Origin: Marinobacter sp. B9-2
Lineage (GTDB): Bacteria > Pseudomonadota > Gammaproteobacteria > Pseudomonadales > Oleiphilaceae
Assembly: GCA_003030785.1 (NCBI GenBank)
Contig: PYVH01000012.1
Span: 1-51,605, forward strand
Length of the DNA stretch: 51,605 nucleotides
Direction of reading: 5' to 3'
This document shows positions 42,966-51,605 of this stretch, in pieces. Below the pieces are notes generated by a model. That model had not been told where the DNA came from, made no database searches, and was given only the letters and a program-made list of their open reading frames with translations. Positions within the stretch are counted from its first letter, which is position 1. Each line of letters starts with the position of its first letter. Position numbers and translations under genes: made by a program.

Positions 42966-45272
42966 TCAGGAAACGGCAGCCTCTGAAACAGCCATGGCCG
43001 TTGACTTGCCTGGGCGCAGGTAACGGCCGAAGCCGGCATTACGCAACGCCAGGTCGACACAGCTCTTGATCACGTGAGGCGAGTCCAGCAACAACACATC
43101 CTCCAATAGCTGAATGGCCCACTCACGGCTGACACTGCGAATCACCGATTTGACCTTGGGCAAGCTGGCGGCGTTCATGGACAGGGAATCGTAACCCATG
43201 GCCATCAACAGCAGCGCACCGCCGGGATCACCCGCCAGTTCACCGCAGATGCCAACGGGCTTGCCCACCGAGTGAGCGTCCTGAGCGATTCGCACCAGCG
43301 CCTGGAGTACCGCCGGGTGATACGAGTGATAGAGCTGGGCAACCCGGGGATTGTTACGATCCACCGCCAGCAGATACTGGGTCAGGTCGTTGGAACCAAC
43401 AGAGAGGAAGTCCACCCTGTCCGCCAGCTCCCGGATCTGGTAAACGGCAGCGGGGATTTCGACCATCACGCCCACCTTGGGCATGTGAATGTCGTAACCC
43501 TCTTCCCGAACCTCGTGGTACACCCGGTAAATCAGGTGCAGGGACTCCTCCACCTCCGAGATGTTGGAGATCATTGGCAGCATGATCTGAAGGTTGTTCA
43601 ATCCCTCGCTGGCCTTGAGCATGGCCCGAACCTGAACCAGGAAAATCTCCGGGTGGTCGAGGGTAACCCGGATACCCCGCCAGCCCAGGAACGGGTTTTC
43701 CTCCTGAATCGGGAAATAGGTCAGCGCCTTGTCGCCGCCAATATCCAGCGTACGCATGGTAACGGGGCTCGGCGCGAAGGCTTCGAGCTGCTCCCGGTAA
43801 TACTCTCGCTGCTCCTGCTCTGAGGGGAAGCGGTCCTTGATCATGAAGGGCACTTCGGTCCGGTAAAGACCGATACCCTCGGCACCGTGCGAGAGCGAGC
43901 GCACCACATCGGTCATCAACCCGGTGTTCACCAGCAATGAGACCCGATGGTGATCGGTGGTTTCACAGGGCTTGTCCTTGAGGACTTCCAATCCCCGGAT
44001 CAGTTCATCTTCTTCATCACAGATCGCCTGGTAATAGGAGCGCAGATCTGAGGAAGGTGAGGCAAAGATCTGACCTTCAAAACCATCAACAATCAGTTCC
44101 TTGCCATCGAGCTGGTTGACGGGAATGTCCACCAGCCCCATGACCGTGGGCACGCCCATGGCCCGTGCAAGAATGGCCACGTGGGAGTTGCTGGAGCCCT
44201 TGACCGACACCAGGCCAATCAATTGCCCCTTCGGAACCTCCCCGAGCATGGCAGGAGTAAGCTCCTCGCTGACAAGCACCGTACGTTCCGGGTAATTCAG
44301 GTGTTTCTGCTCACCCTCCTGCAGGTGAGACAACAAACGACGCCCCAGATCGCGGATATCAACGGCGCGCTCCTGAAGGTAGTGATCATCCATCATCTCG
44401 AAATGACGAATATACTGCTGAACCACCTGCTTCAAGGCACCCTGTGCCCAGATGCCTTCCCGGATCTTGTTTGCGACCTCACCGGGCATGGCATCGTCGC
44501 CCAGCATTCTGAGGTAAACATCGAAAAGGGCCTGCTCCTCGGGGCGCAATTGTGATGCCAGCCGTTTGGCAACGCGTTCGATATCTTCCCTGACCGCTTT
44601 CACCGAAGCTCCGAACAGCGCCAGCTCCTGATCGATATCGTCGGTGGGCTTTTCCGGAACCACATCAAGATCGGCAGACGGATAAACCACAACGCCACTG
44701 CCGATGGCTACGCCTGGTGCCCCGGGGACGCCATTGAAGCTGACATCGTGCGCCTCCTCACCGGTCAGGGACAGACCGCTGATGGCACCGGTGGCCTCAC
44801 TGTGGGCTATAACCCCCGCCAGCTGTGCCGAGACTGTGACCAGAAAGGCTTCTTCGCCTTCATCAAAGCACCGGGAACTTTCCCGCTGCTGGACAACGAG
44901 CACACCCAGCACCCGGCGATGGTGAATGATCGGAACACCCAGGAAAGAGCGGAACCGTTCCTCCCCGGTCTCGGGGAAATAGCGGTAGCGCGGGTGGGAC
45001 GGCGCATCTTCAAGGTTGATGGGTTCTTCGCGGGAACCCACGAGACCAACAAGGCCCTCGGAGTAAGCCAGGCTCACCTGGCCAACCGCCTTGCGGTAAA
45101 GACCCTCGGTGGCCATGAGAATATAGCGGTTGGTGGCCGGGTCGAGCAGGTAAACGGAACAGACCTCGGTGCCCATGGCTTTCTGCACCCGCGATACAAT
45201 GATCTCCAGCGCCTCCTGCAGATCGCGGGCGCTGTTTACCTCTTGTACTAGACTTCGCAGAATGCTCAGCAT
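42966..45272 (-). CDS. ptsP: Phosphoenolpyruvate-protein phosphotransferase PtsP (nitrogen PTS enzyme I)
   Basis: 768 residues. An N-terminal GAF sensory domain (1-150, ARDLQEALEIIVSRVQKAMG) precedes an enzyme I module: N-terminal helical domain, phospho-His domain with the active His in NSHVAILARAMGVPTVMG, and the PEP-binding TIM barrel (MRTLDIGGDKALTYFP; GICGELAGDPGG with the catalytic Cys). It passes phosphate to NPr and EIIA-Ntr, signalling nitrogen and carbon state. It follows rppH after 15 bases, the usual Pseudomonas pair. Confidence 0.97.
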   Translation of the reverse strand: MLSILRSLVQEVNSARDLQEALEIIVSRVQKAMGTEVCSVYLLDPATNRYILMATEGLYRKAVGQVSLAYSEGLVGLVGSREEPINLEDAPSHPRYRYFPETGEERFRSFLGVPIIHHRRVLGVLVVQQRESSRCFDEGEEAFLVTVSAQLAGVIAHSEATGAISGLSLTGEEAHDVSFNGVPGAPGVAIGSGVVVYPSADLDVVPEKPTDDIDQELALFGASVKAVREDIERVAKRLASQLRPEEQALFDVYLRMLGDDAMPGEVANKIREGIWAQGALKQVVQQYIRHFEMMDDHYLQERAVDIRDLGRRLLSHLQEGEQKHLNYPERTVLVSEELTPAMLGEVPKGQLIGLVSVKGSSNSHVAILARAMGVPTVMGLVDIPVNQLDGKELIVDGFEGQIFASPSSDLRSYYQAICDEEDELIRGLEVLKDKPCETTDHHRVSLLVNTGLMTDVVRSLSHGAEGIGLYRTEVPFMIKDRFPSEQEQREYYREQLEAFAPSPVTMRTLDIGGDKALTYFPIQEENPFLGWRGIRVTLDHPEIFLVQVRAMLKASEGLNNLQIMLPMISNISEVEESLHLIYRVYHEVREEGYDIHMPKVGVMVEIPAAVYQIRELADRVDFLSVGSNDLTQYLLAVDRNNPRVAQLYHSYHPAVLQALVRIAQDAHSVGKPVGICGELAGDPGGALLLMAMGYDSLSMNAASLPKVKSVIRSVSREWAIQLLEDVLLLDSPHVIKSCVDLALRNAGFGRYLRPGKSTAMAVSEAAVS

Positions 45273-45287
45273 GGCGGTGTCAGTCCG

Positions 45288-45818
45288 TCATTTCTGTTGT
45301 TCCTGTAAACGCCGATTCTGCTCCGCCCGATGCCACTGTTCCATGTTGTAGAACAGCCGCGGCGCAAGCTCTCTCAGCGCGCGTCGATACACTTCTCGCT
45401 TGAATGAAACCACCTGTCCCAATGGATACCAGTAACTAACCCACTGCCAGCCGTCAAACTCCGGTGAATCCGTACCATCCACGCAAACCTGCGCGTCCGG
45501 CGATAACATCCTCAGCAGGAACCATTTCTGTTTTTGGCCCACACAAACGGGGTGGGAGTTTTGGCGTACCATCCTCCTCGGGAGTCGATACCTCAGCCAG
45601 CCTCGTGTGCAGCTGATGATTTCCACATCGTTTGCACACAGGCCGATTTCCTCTCCAAGCTCCCGGTACAGCGCGTCCTCGGGGGATTCATCATGTTTGA
45701 TGCCGCCCTGGGGAAACTGCCAGGAGTCCTGCCCTATTCGCCTTGCCCAGAGAACTTCTCCTCTGTGATTGGCCAGAATGATTCCGACGTTGGGTCTGAA
45801 ACCGTCTGAATCGATCAC
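45288..45818 (-). CDS. rppH: RNA pyrophosphohydrolase
   Basis: 176 residues, Nudix hydrolase that removes 5-prime pyrophosphate from mRNA and so triggers decay. The Nudix box [23 protein letters not shown] is intact, preceded by [14 protein letters not shown]. The C-terminus ([21 protein letters not shown]) is helical and charged. First gene of rppH-ptsP. Confidence 0.97.
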   Translation of the reverse strand: MIDSDGFRPNVGIILANHRGEVLWARRIGQDSWQFPQGGIKHDESPEDALYRELGEEIGLCANDVEIISCTRGWLRYRLPRRMVRQNSHPVCVGQKQKWFLLRMLSPDAQVCVDGTDSPEFDGWQWVSYWYPLGQVVSFKREVYRRALRELAPRLFYNMEQWHRAEQNRRLQEQQK

Positions 45819-45990
45819 GGCACAGTCCTCTCAAAAGTCGGTGGACCGGTCAAAAATTCACCGGTCGGATTTGTCCAAGTTGCTCTCATTCTTACAGAAT
45901 CCCAAGGGTTCGGCAAACGGAGCCGTTGGGGACAGGTCGTGGTAGACTTGGCGTTTTCCTGCAAGCCCTGTTATCACCGGAGGTAGCCGC

Positions 45991-46647
45991 TTGACGCTCG
46001 CAATTTTTGATCTGGACAACACCCTTCTGGCCGGCGACAGCGACCATGCCTGGGGCGAGTTTCTGGTAGAGGAAGGCATCGTTGATGCCGAGGAATACCG
46101 CCGGGCCAACGACCGCTTCTACCAGGAATACCTGAACGGCGAGCTGGATATCCTGCATTACCTGGGCTTTGCTCTTCAGCCGCTGGCCAGCCACAACATG
46201 GAGGAGCTACTGACTTGGCGGGAAGCCTTCATGGAGAAAAAGGTGCGCCCCATGATGCAGGCCAGTGCCAATGCGCTGCTGGATAGCCACCGGGAGCAGG
46301 GCCACACCCTGATGATCATCACCGCGACCAACCGTTTTGTGACAGAGCCGATCGCAGAAGCCCTTGGCATTGAACACCTGATTGCCACCGAACCGGAACT
46401 GGTCAACGGCCGTTATACAGGCGAAGTGGCCGGCACTCCAAGCTTTCAGGATGGCAAGGTCACGCGGCTGGATGACTGGCTGGTCGCCCATAACCGGACA
46501 CTTGAGGGGGCGTGGTTTTACAGCGACTCCCACAACGACCTGCCGCTGCTGAAGAAAGTGGATAACCCGGTAGCCGTCGACCCGGACCCGACCCTGGAGC
46601 AATTTGCCCGGGACAACGGCTGGAAGGTGATGTCACTGAGAGGCTGA
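45991..46647 (+). CDS. HAD-superfamily hydrolase, subfamily IB (SerB-like phosphatase)
   Basis: 218 residues from a TTG start supported by GGAGGT six bases upstream. HAD motif I is FDLDNTLL (Asp nucleophile), motif II MIITATN, and motif III/IV runs from the Lys of QDGKVTRL to YSDSHNDLPLL. The IB helical cap lies between motifs I and II. The family includes phosphoserine phosphatases and phosphatases of phospholipid or histidinol-phosphate type; the substrate cannot be told from sequence. Divergent from rppH. Confidence 0.9.
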   Translation: MTLAIFDLDNTLLAGDSDHAWGEFLVEEGIVDAEEYRRANDRFYQEYLNGELDILHYLGFALQPLASHNMEELLTWREAFMEKKVRPMMQASANALLDSHREQGHTLMIITATNRFVTEPIAEALGIEHLIATEPELVNGRYTGEVAGTPSFQDGKVTRLDDWLVAHNRTLEGAWFYSDSHNDLPLLKKVDNPVAVDPDPTLEQFARDNGWKVMSLRG

Positions 46648-46658
46648 AACGTGAATAT

Positions 46659-46688
46659 GGGGTCAGATGAAAGCTTTCATCTGACCCC
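46659..46688. repeat. Palindromic repeat of the GGGGTCAGATGAA family, copy 2; likely bidirectional terminator
   Basis: A perfect 30-base palindrome with arms GGGGTCAGATGAAAG and its complement. It lies between the convergent stops of the HAD gene (46647) and rlmI (46702), the same context as copy 1 at 41548. Confidence 0.92.
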
Positions 46689-46701
46689 GACTTGAAATGC
46701 T

Positions 46702-47898
46702 TCAGAAGAAGCCTGTCAGTGAGCGGACAAAGCAGGACTTGATGTAATCGGTCTCGGGAATACCCGGAATCACCGGATGATCCGGCGCCTGATGCCCCTG
46801 CTCCAGCAACTGGACAAAGCGGTCGATCTTCCGGCCGCTGCCCCGAATGATGTCCACCAGCTTCTCCTGCGAGAGATGCATGGAACAGGATGCGGACACC
46901 AGTATTCCGTCGCGCTCCAATAAGCGCAGACCGAGCTGATTCAGCCGGGCGTAGGCCTCTTCCCCCGCTTTCTGGTCCCGGCGCCGGGGAATCAGCGCCG
47001 GCGGATCCAGCACCACCACATCAAACTTCTCCTTCTCATCCGCCAGCGCCTTCAGGGCCTCGAAGGCATCCCCCTCAATGGTTTCCACATTGTCGAGGCC
47101 ATTGAGCCTGGCGTTGTGATGGACCGAATCAATGGCACCGGCCGAACTGTCGACACAGGTCACTTGGGTGGCCCCGGCACAAGCGGCCTGAATGCCCCAG
47201 CCACCGACATAACTGAACACATCCAGCACCCGCTTGCCCGGCGCATAGGCCTGCAAACGGGCACGGTTCATCCGATGATCGTAAAACCAGCCCGTCTTCT
47301 GGCCGCCCTCCAACGGCACCTCGAACCGGACACCGTTCTCCTCCACATCCAGCAGACTCACCGCAGCGCCATGGGCCTGCTCCACGTAGGTATCCAGCCC
47401 CTCCACCTTGCGCATCTTGCCATCGTTCTTGAGGATGATCGCCTCAGGGTGCACCAGCCGCTGGACTGCCCGAACAACCGCCTCCTTCATCGCTTCCATA
47501 CCGGCCGTGGAAATCTGCACCACCACCGTGGAATCAAACCGGTCAATCACCAGCCCCGAAAGCCCGTCACTGTCGCCAAACACCCAACGGTAAAACGGCT
47601 TGTCGAAAAGCCGTTCTCTGAGCGCAAGCGCAGCCTCCATCCGCTGGGTCAACCGCTGGGGCGTCATACCGTGGCCCGGATCCCGACTGATCAGCCGGCC
47701 ACAAATCAGCGCATGGGGATTAACGAACACTGTACCCAGAGGCTTGTCGTTCGACGCCCGAAGCTCCGCCTGAACACCGGCCTCGAATTCCGTCAGCGGA
47801 CTGCGGCGGGTGTCCACCTCATTGCTGTAAACCCATAGATGGCCAGCACGGAGACGGCGCTCTGCGCCTTTTCGAAGATACAGAACCGGAAAATTCAT
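46702..47898 (-). CDS. rlmI: 23S rRNA (cytosine-C5) methyltransferase, RlmI type
   Basis: 398 residues from ATG 47898, with AGGTGG five bases upstream; an in-frame GTG three codons earlier is less well placed. The N-terminal PUA domain (NFPVLYLRKGAERRLRAGHLWVYSNEV) precedes a Rossmann SAM domain (VLDVFSYVGGWGIQAA; VVLDPPALIPRR) and the catalytic Cys in SASCSMHLS. RlmI methylates C1962 of 23S rRNA in E. coli. No sign of damage. Confidence 0.92.
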   Translation of the reverse strand: MNFPVLYLRKGAERRLRAGHLWVYSNEVDTRRSPLTEFEAGVQAELRASNDKPLGTVFVNPHALICGRLISRDPGHGMTPQRLTQRMEAALALRERLFDKPFYRWVFGDSDGLSGLVIDRFDSTVVVQISTAGMEAMKEAVVRAVQRLVHPEAIILKNDGKMRKVEGLDTYVEQAHGAAVSLLDVEENGVRFEVPLEGGQKTGWFYDHRMNRARLQAYAPGKRVLDVFSYVGGWGIQAACAGATQVTCVDSSAGAIDSVHHNARLNGLDNVETIEGDAFEALKALADEKEKFDVVVLDPPALIPRRRDQKAGEEAYARLNQLGLRLLERDGILVSASCSMHLSQEKLVDIIRGSGRKIDRFVQLLEQGHQAPDHPVIPGIPETDYIKSCFVRSLTGFF

Positions 47899-47968
47899 AA
47901 AGACCACCTGGAAAGGAAAGACAGGGATTATACAAGATGAGTTGAAACTGATACCGATGTATGACGGG

Positions 47969-48069
47969 CTGACGGGGCGGGCCTTCCAAAACTGTGCGGA
48001 GCCAGGGATGGCGGAGCCAAGCGTACAGGGACGTATTCACAGCGTGTTTTGGAAGGCCCGCCCCGTCAG
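47969..48069. repeat. Intergenic two-hairpin repeat, copy C
   Basis: Outer arms 47969-47992 and 48046-48069 form a perfect 24-bp stem unlike that of copies A and B. The plus-strand core has GCCAGGGATGGC (48001-48012) and GTACAGGGACGTA (48023-48035), with GGA triplets 23 bases apart, and keeps the linker (GAGCCAAGCG against GAGGACAAGCG) and flanks (TGTGCGGA against TGTCGGA). It lies just downstream of the gcvH stop and upstream of rlmI. Confidence 0.9.
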
Positions 48070-48091
48070 GCCAGCCTCCCAAGCGGAAGTG

Positions 48092-48484
48092 TTATTCCTC
48101 GGCCGCCACATGCTCCGCATAAGCTGTAGAATCCATCAGGCCATCCAGCTCACCAGCATCCTCAAGCCGCACCTTGTAAAGCCAGCCGTCACCGTAGGGA
48201 TCTTCGTTGACCTTCTCCGGCTCGTCCTCAAGGCTCTCATTCACCTCGATAACCTCACCGGTCACCGGGCTGAACACATCCGAAGCCGACTTCACAGACT
48301 CAGCGACTCCGGCTTCCTCTCCACCGTTAACCGTTGCGCCCACATCCGGAACACCGATGTATACCACATCACCCAGTTGCTCCTGGGCAAAATCCGTAAT
48401 ACCGACAGTCGCCGTGCCATCGTCTGACACGCGAACCCATTGATGGGTCTCAATGTATTTCAGGTCTGCGGGTATCTCACTCAT
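48092..48484 (-). CDS. gcvH: Glycine cleavage system H protein
   Basis: 130 residues. The lipoyl domain includes ESVKSASDVFSPVTGEVIEVN, where the Lys carries lipoate, and the start DLKYIETHQWVRVSDDGT. GcvH shuttles the aminomethyl group between the P, T and L proteins. No gcvT or gcvP is next to it, so it is an isolated gene here. Confidence 0.97.
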   Translation of the reverse strand: MSEIPADLKYIETHQWVRVSDDGTATVGITDFAQEQLGDVVYIGVPDVGATVNGGEEAGVAESVKSASDVFSPVTGEVIEVNESLEDEPEKVNEDPYGDGWLYKVRLEDAGELDGLMDSTAYAEHVAAEE

Positions 48485-48530
48485 AGTCTGGTTTCCTGAA
48501 CGAATTTTTTGCGCAGTTTAACTGAAGAGG

Positions 48531-49421
48531 TTAATTCCAGCGAACCTCACGTGCCAGCTTCATGAACGAATTCAGGTAATCCACCTCCCGATCCCGCTCA
48601 CGAAGTCCCAAAAAGATCTGTTTCGGAATCCCCGTTTCCCCGAGCTGAACCGGCCGAACCGGAATCCGGGTACCGTAATCCTCGACCAGCCAGCGTGGGA
48701 GCGCGGCCACCCCGCGCCCTGCCGCAACCATTTGCAACATGATATCGGTGGTCTCGATGGTTTTGTGCCGCGCGGGACTGGCGTGGGCCGGAAGCAAGAA
48801 CCGCGTGTAGATATCCAGACGTTCGATTTCCACCGGGTAGGTGATCAGGGTTTCTTTCTCCAGATCCCCGGGTTCAGCCCAGGCCTTGTCCGCCAGAGCA
48901 TGGTCCGCGGCCACCACCAACACCTGCTCGTAGTCGAACACCGGCTCGAAAACCAGGCCCGGGCGCTGCAGGGGGTCCGGAGTTACCAGCATGTCGATGT
49001 CGTGACCGAACAGGGCGCCAATGCCGCCAAACTGGAATTTCTGTTTTACATCCACATCCACCCCGGGCCAGCCCTCCAGATAGGGCCCGACTACTTTCAA
49101 CAGCCATTGATAGCAGGGATGGCACTCCATTCCGATACGCAGCGTGCCACGCTGCCCCCTGGCAAACTGGCCGATCAGCATCTCCGCGTGCTCCATCTGC
49201 GGCAGCAGCCTGTTGGCCAGCGAAAGCAGGTATTCCCCCGACTGGGTCAGTCGCAACTGCCGCCCTTCCCGCACCCAGATGTCGGTACCAAACTGGTGTT
49301 CCAGCTTACGGATGGAATGGCTGAGGGCAGACTGGGTCAGATGCAGGCGCTCGGCGGCTGCCGTCAGAGAACCCTGCTGATTGACCGCCCTGAGAATTTC
49401 CAGATGGCCACGCTCAATCAT
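48531..49421 (-). CDS. metR: LysR-type transcriptional regulator MetR
   Basis: 296 residues from ATG 49421, preceded by GGGAGGCGGG. The N-terminal winged helix-turn-helix (LEILRAVNQQGSLTAAAERLHLTQSALSHSI) and the LysR effector domain are clear. It is divergent from metE across 120 bases, the classic metR-metE arrangement in which MetR with homocysteine activates metE. A perfect TGAA-N5-TTCA operator was not found; looser TGAA/TTCA pairs lie in 49449-49481. Confidence 0.93.
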   Translation of the reverse strand: MIERGHLEILRAVNQQGSLTAAAERLHLTQSALSHSIRKLEHQFGTDIWVREGRQLRLTQSGEYLLSLANRLLPQMEHAEMLIGQFARGQRGTLRIGMECHPCYQWLLKVVGPYLEGWPGVDVDVKQKFQFGGIGALFGHDIDMLVTPDPLQRPGLVFEPVFDYEQVLVVAADHALADKAWAEPGDLEKETLITYPVEIERLDIYTRFLLPAHASPARHKTIETTDIMLQMVAAGRGVAALPRWLVEDYGTRIPVRPVQLGETGIPKQIFLGLRERDREVDYLNSFMKLAREVRWN

Positions 49422-49541
49422 CCCGCCTCCCAACATGAGCCAAATTCATTGATACCTGAAATTTTACCATTATTTTTCATCTCGCAAGGGCGATAACCTG
49501 ACCTCTCCTGCAAACAACACGATTGAACAGAGGACAACACC

Positions 49542-51545
49542 ATGGTGACCACACACAATCTCGGCTTCCCGCGCATTGGCGCCCGCCGGGAACTGAAATT
49601 TGCCCAGGAAGCCTTCTGGAAAGGGCAAATCACCGAAGAAGAACTGCAGATCACAGGTGCTGACCTGCGCCGAAAACACTGGCATAGCCAGCGAAATCTG
49701 GACCGGGTTCCGGTAGGCGATTTCTCGTTTTATGATCAGGTTCTGGATATGAGTTTCACCCTCGGCAACCTGCCTGAACGTGTGAGTAAGTCCGGGGGCA
49801 GTGCCCTGGAGCGGTATTTCCGGGTTGCCCGGGGCCGATCCGGGCAGGAGTCTTCCTGCTGCGGCGTGCAGGCAGGAGAAATGACCAAGTGGTTCGACAC
49901 CAACTACCACTACATCGTGCCCGAGTTCCACCAGCAAACCCGCTTCCAGCTCAATGCCGACCGGCTGATCGAACAGATCACAGAAGCCCGGGCCCAGGGG
50001 CTCACCCCGAAGCCGGTGATCATCGGACCGGTCACCTATCTCTGGCTGGGCAAAGCCAAAGATGAAAGTGATCGGCTTTCGCTGCTGGAGTCACTGCTGC
50101 CTGTTTACTCACAGCTTCTGGATCTGCTGGCAGACCACGGCATTGAGTGGGTTCAGGTTGACGAACCCGCCCTGGTGACCGACCTGGATGCAGACTGGCG
50201 CCACGCCTTCAGTCTGGCCTATCACCATCTCAAGACCAGCCGCCTCAAACTGTTGGTAACCACGTACTTCGGTGAGTTGCGGGAAAACCTGCAACTGGCC
50301 TGCGAACTGCCGGTTGCCGGGCTACACCTGGATGCCATCAGCGCGCCACAGGAAGTGGCACGGATAGTGGACTGGCTGCCACCCCACAAACAACTTTCCC
50401 TGGGTGTTATCAACGGCCGGAATATCTGGCGAACAGATCTCGGCAAGACCCTGGACTGGCTGGAGCAGATCCATGAAAAACTGGGGGATCGCCTGTGGCT
50501 GGCGCCGTCCTGCTCGCTACTGCATGTGCCGGCAGATCTCAACAGCGAAGAACAGCTGGACCCTGAAATCCGCGGCTGGCTGGCATTTGCCCTTCAGAAA
50601 CTGGACGAGTTGGCTATTCTCGCCACCGCACTGAATCAGGGCAGAAACGCAGTCCGTAAGGAGCTGGCTGAATCCGCTCTAGCGACCGAAAACCGGAAAA
50701 CGTCCGAAAGGGTTCATAATCCCTCGATAGAAACCCAAATCCAGGCAATCAGGCCGGACCTCGGTCAGCGGCAAAGCCCCTACTCAGAGCGAATCACGGC
50801 CCAGCAACAGAAACTTGACCTGCCCCTGTTTCCAACCACGACCATTGGGTCCTTCCCCCAGACACGGGACATCCGTCAAGCTCGCCTGCAATTCCGCAAG
50901 GGCGCACTGACAGAAGCCGCCTACAGGCAACGGATTCGCGAAGAAGTAAGCCGCTGCATTGACGAGCAGGAAGTACTGGGCCTGGATGTTCTGGTGCATG
51001 GTGAGGCGGAGCGCAATGACATGGTTGAATACTTCGGCGAACAGCTTGAAGGTTATGCCTTCAGCCAGTTCGGTTGGGTTCAGTCTTACGGCTCCCGTTG
51101 CGTGAAACCGCCCATTCTGTTCGGCGACATTTCCCGCCCGAGAGCCATGACCCTGGAGTGGACTCGCTACGCTCAGTCACTGACCGAAAAACCTGTAAAA
51201 GGCATGCTGACCGGTCCCGTGACGATTCTTAACTGGTCCTTCGTACGGGACGACCAGCCCCGCAGGGATACCTGCCTGCAACTGGCACTGGCGATTCGGG
51301 AGGAAGTGCTTGACCTGGAAGCCGCCGGTGTTGGCATTATCCAGATAGACGAAGCCGCCCTGAGGGAAGGCCTTCCCCTCCGGAAATCGGACTGGGCAGG
51401 CTATCTGGACTGGGCCATAGAGGCGTTTCGCATCGCGGCCAATGGTGTCAGCGATGGAACCCAGATCCATACCCACATGTGCTATTCAGAATTCAACGCC
51501 TTTATCTGCTCCTTGGCGGGAATGTTGGGGGAGTGGATGTCGTAG
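49542..51545 (+). CDS. metE: Cobalamin-independent methionine synthase MetE, truncated by a fold-back junction
   Basis: MetE transfers a methyl group from methyltetrahydrofolate (polyglutamate) to homocysteine. ATG 49542 has AGAGGA upstream. True MetE sequence runs from residue 1 ([21 protein letters not shown]) through [12 protein letters not shown] and [14 protein letters not shown] to [11 protein letters not shown], near base 51500. Of the zinc ligands the His and Cys in HTHMC are present; the later Glu and Cys are missing. The next 15 residues ([14 protein letters not shown] and stop) are not MetE: they are antisense of a distal MetE segment. Intact proteins have about 750 residues, so some 100 are lost. 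This is likely an assembly or amplification artefact at a contig end rather than a real short protein. Confidence 0.93.
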   Translation: MVTTHNLGFPRIGARRELKFAQEAFWKGQITEEELQITGADLRRKHWHSQRNLDRVPVGDFSFYDQVLDMSFTLGNLPERVSKSGGSALERYFRVARGRSGQESSCCGVQAGEMTKWFDTNYHYIVPEFHQQTRFQLNADRLIEQITEARAQGLTPKPVIIGPVTYLWLGKAKDESDRLSLLESLLPVYSQLLDLLADHGIEWVQVDEPALVTDLDADWRHAFSLAYHHLKTSRLKLLVTTYFGELRENLQLACELPVAGLHLDAISAPQEVARIVDWLPPHKQLSLGVINGRNIWRTDLGKTLDWLEQIHEKLGDRLWLAPSCSLLHVPADLNSEEQLDPEIRGWLAFALQKLDELAILATALNQGRNAVRKELAESALATENRKTSERVHNPSIETQIQAIRPDLGQRQSPYSERITAQQQKLDLPLFPTTTIGSFPQTRDIRQARLQFRKGALTEAAYRQRIREEVSRCIDEQEVLGLDVLVHGEAERNDMVEYFGEQLEGYAFSQFGWVQSYGSRCVKPPILFGDISRPRAMTLEWTRYAQSLTEKPVKGMLTGPVTILNWSFVRDDQPRRDTCLQLALAIREEVLDLEAAGVGIIQIDEAALREGLPLRKSDWAGYLDWAIEAFRIAANGVSDGTQIHTHMCYSEFNAFICSLAGMLGEWMS

Positions 51546-51605
51546 ACGCCGGGGCCAATATCGTTCGGGTACTCAAAACCGCGGAACGCGTCGAGAAGCT
51601 CCATA
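51494..51605 (-). pseudogene. metE: Inverted fragment of metE (C-terminal segment)
   Basis: Read on the minus strand from the window end, the DNA encodes [20 protein letters not shown] followed by [17 protein letters not shown], which is the conserved C-terminal MetE segment located about 20 to 60 residues after [10 protein letters not shown]. It therefore lies head-to-head with the truncated metE. Both orientations make sense through 51494-51500 (CAACGCC), which marks the junction. Confidence 0.9.

Noticed and set aside
49437-49541. MetR operator between metR and metE
   Set aside because: Only loosely spaced TGAA/TTCA half-sites are visible; none has the TGAA-N5-TTCA spacing, so no site is called.

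Overview
The window reads as a piece of chromosome from a gammaproteobacterium of the Pseudomonas/Oceanospirillales side, most likely Marinobacter or a close relative. This is inferred from protein character, from Pseudomonas-like gene order (ponA, pilMNOPQ, aroKB, damX-like, gltBD, hemE; maeB, rpmE, priA, argS, SPOR protein, hslVU; rppH-ptsP; metR-metE) and from the style of the intergenic repeats. No rRNA, tRNA or CRISPR array was seen. Both ends look like contig edges: the left end cuts hsdS and the right end folds back inside metE. Region 1 (1 to about 8.8 kb) is an accessory island, visibly less GC-rich than the rest. All its genes are on the minus strand: three tyrosine recombinases and a small coiled-coil protein in one tightly overlapping operon, then a serine recombinase, then hsdM and the start of hsdS of a type I restriction-modification system. 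The recombinase operon has a clear sigma70-type promoter immediately beside the core gene ettA, which marks the island edge. Region 2 (8.8 to 32.8 kb) is core housekeeping: ettA-radA, a PilZ protein, hemE, glutamate synthase (gltD, gltB), a DamX-like AAA+/SPOR protein with a Glu-Pro repeat, aroB-aroK, the pilMNOPQ type IV pilus operon, divergent PBP1A (mrcA), malic enzyme and rpmE. Region 3 (33 to 41.6 kb): priA, broken by an in-frame TGA; an AT-richer Ig-like lipoprotein gene; argS; a SPOR protein; and hslVU with a candidate heat-shock promoter. Region 4 (41.6 kb to the end): a patatin-like protein lacking the catalytic serine, ptsP-rppH, a HAD phosphatase, rlmI, gcvH, metR and a truncated metE. 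Most notable structure: three copies (11903-12014, 12538-12645, 47969-48069) of a repeat whose core carries two GGA-loop hairpins resembling CsrA/RsmA binding sites. Each core is clamped by an outer stem of 24 to 29 bp whose sequence differs completely between copies yet stays self-complementary. Two other convergent intergenic gaps hold a second palindrome family (arms GGGGTCAGATGAA). Other leads are the premature stop in priA, the fold-back junction in metE, the recombinase cassette with its restriction cargo, and the serine-less patatin.
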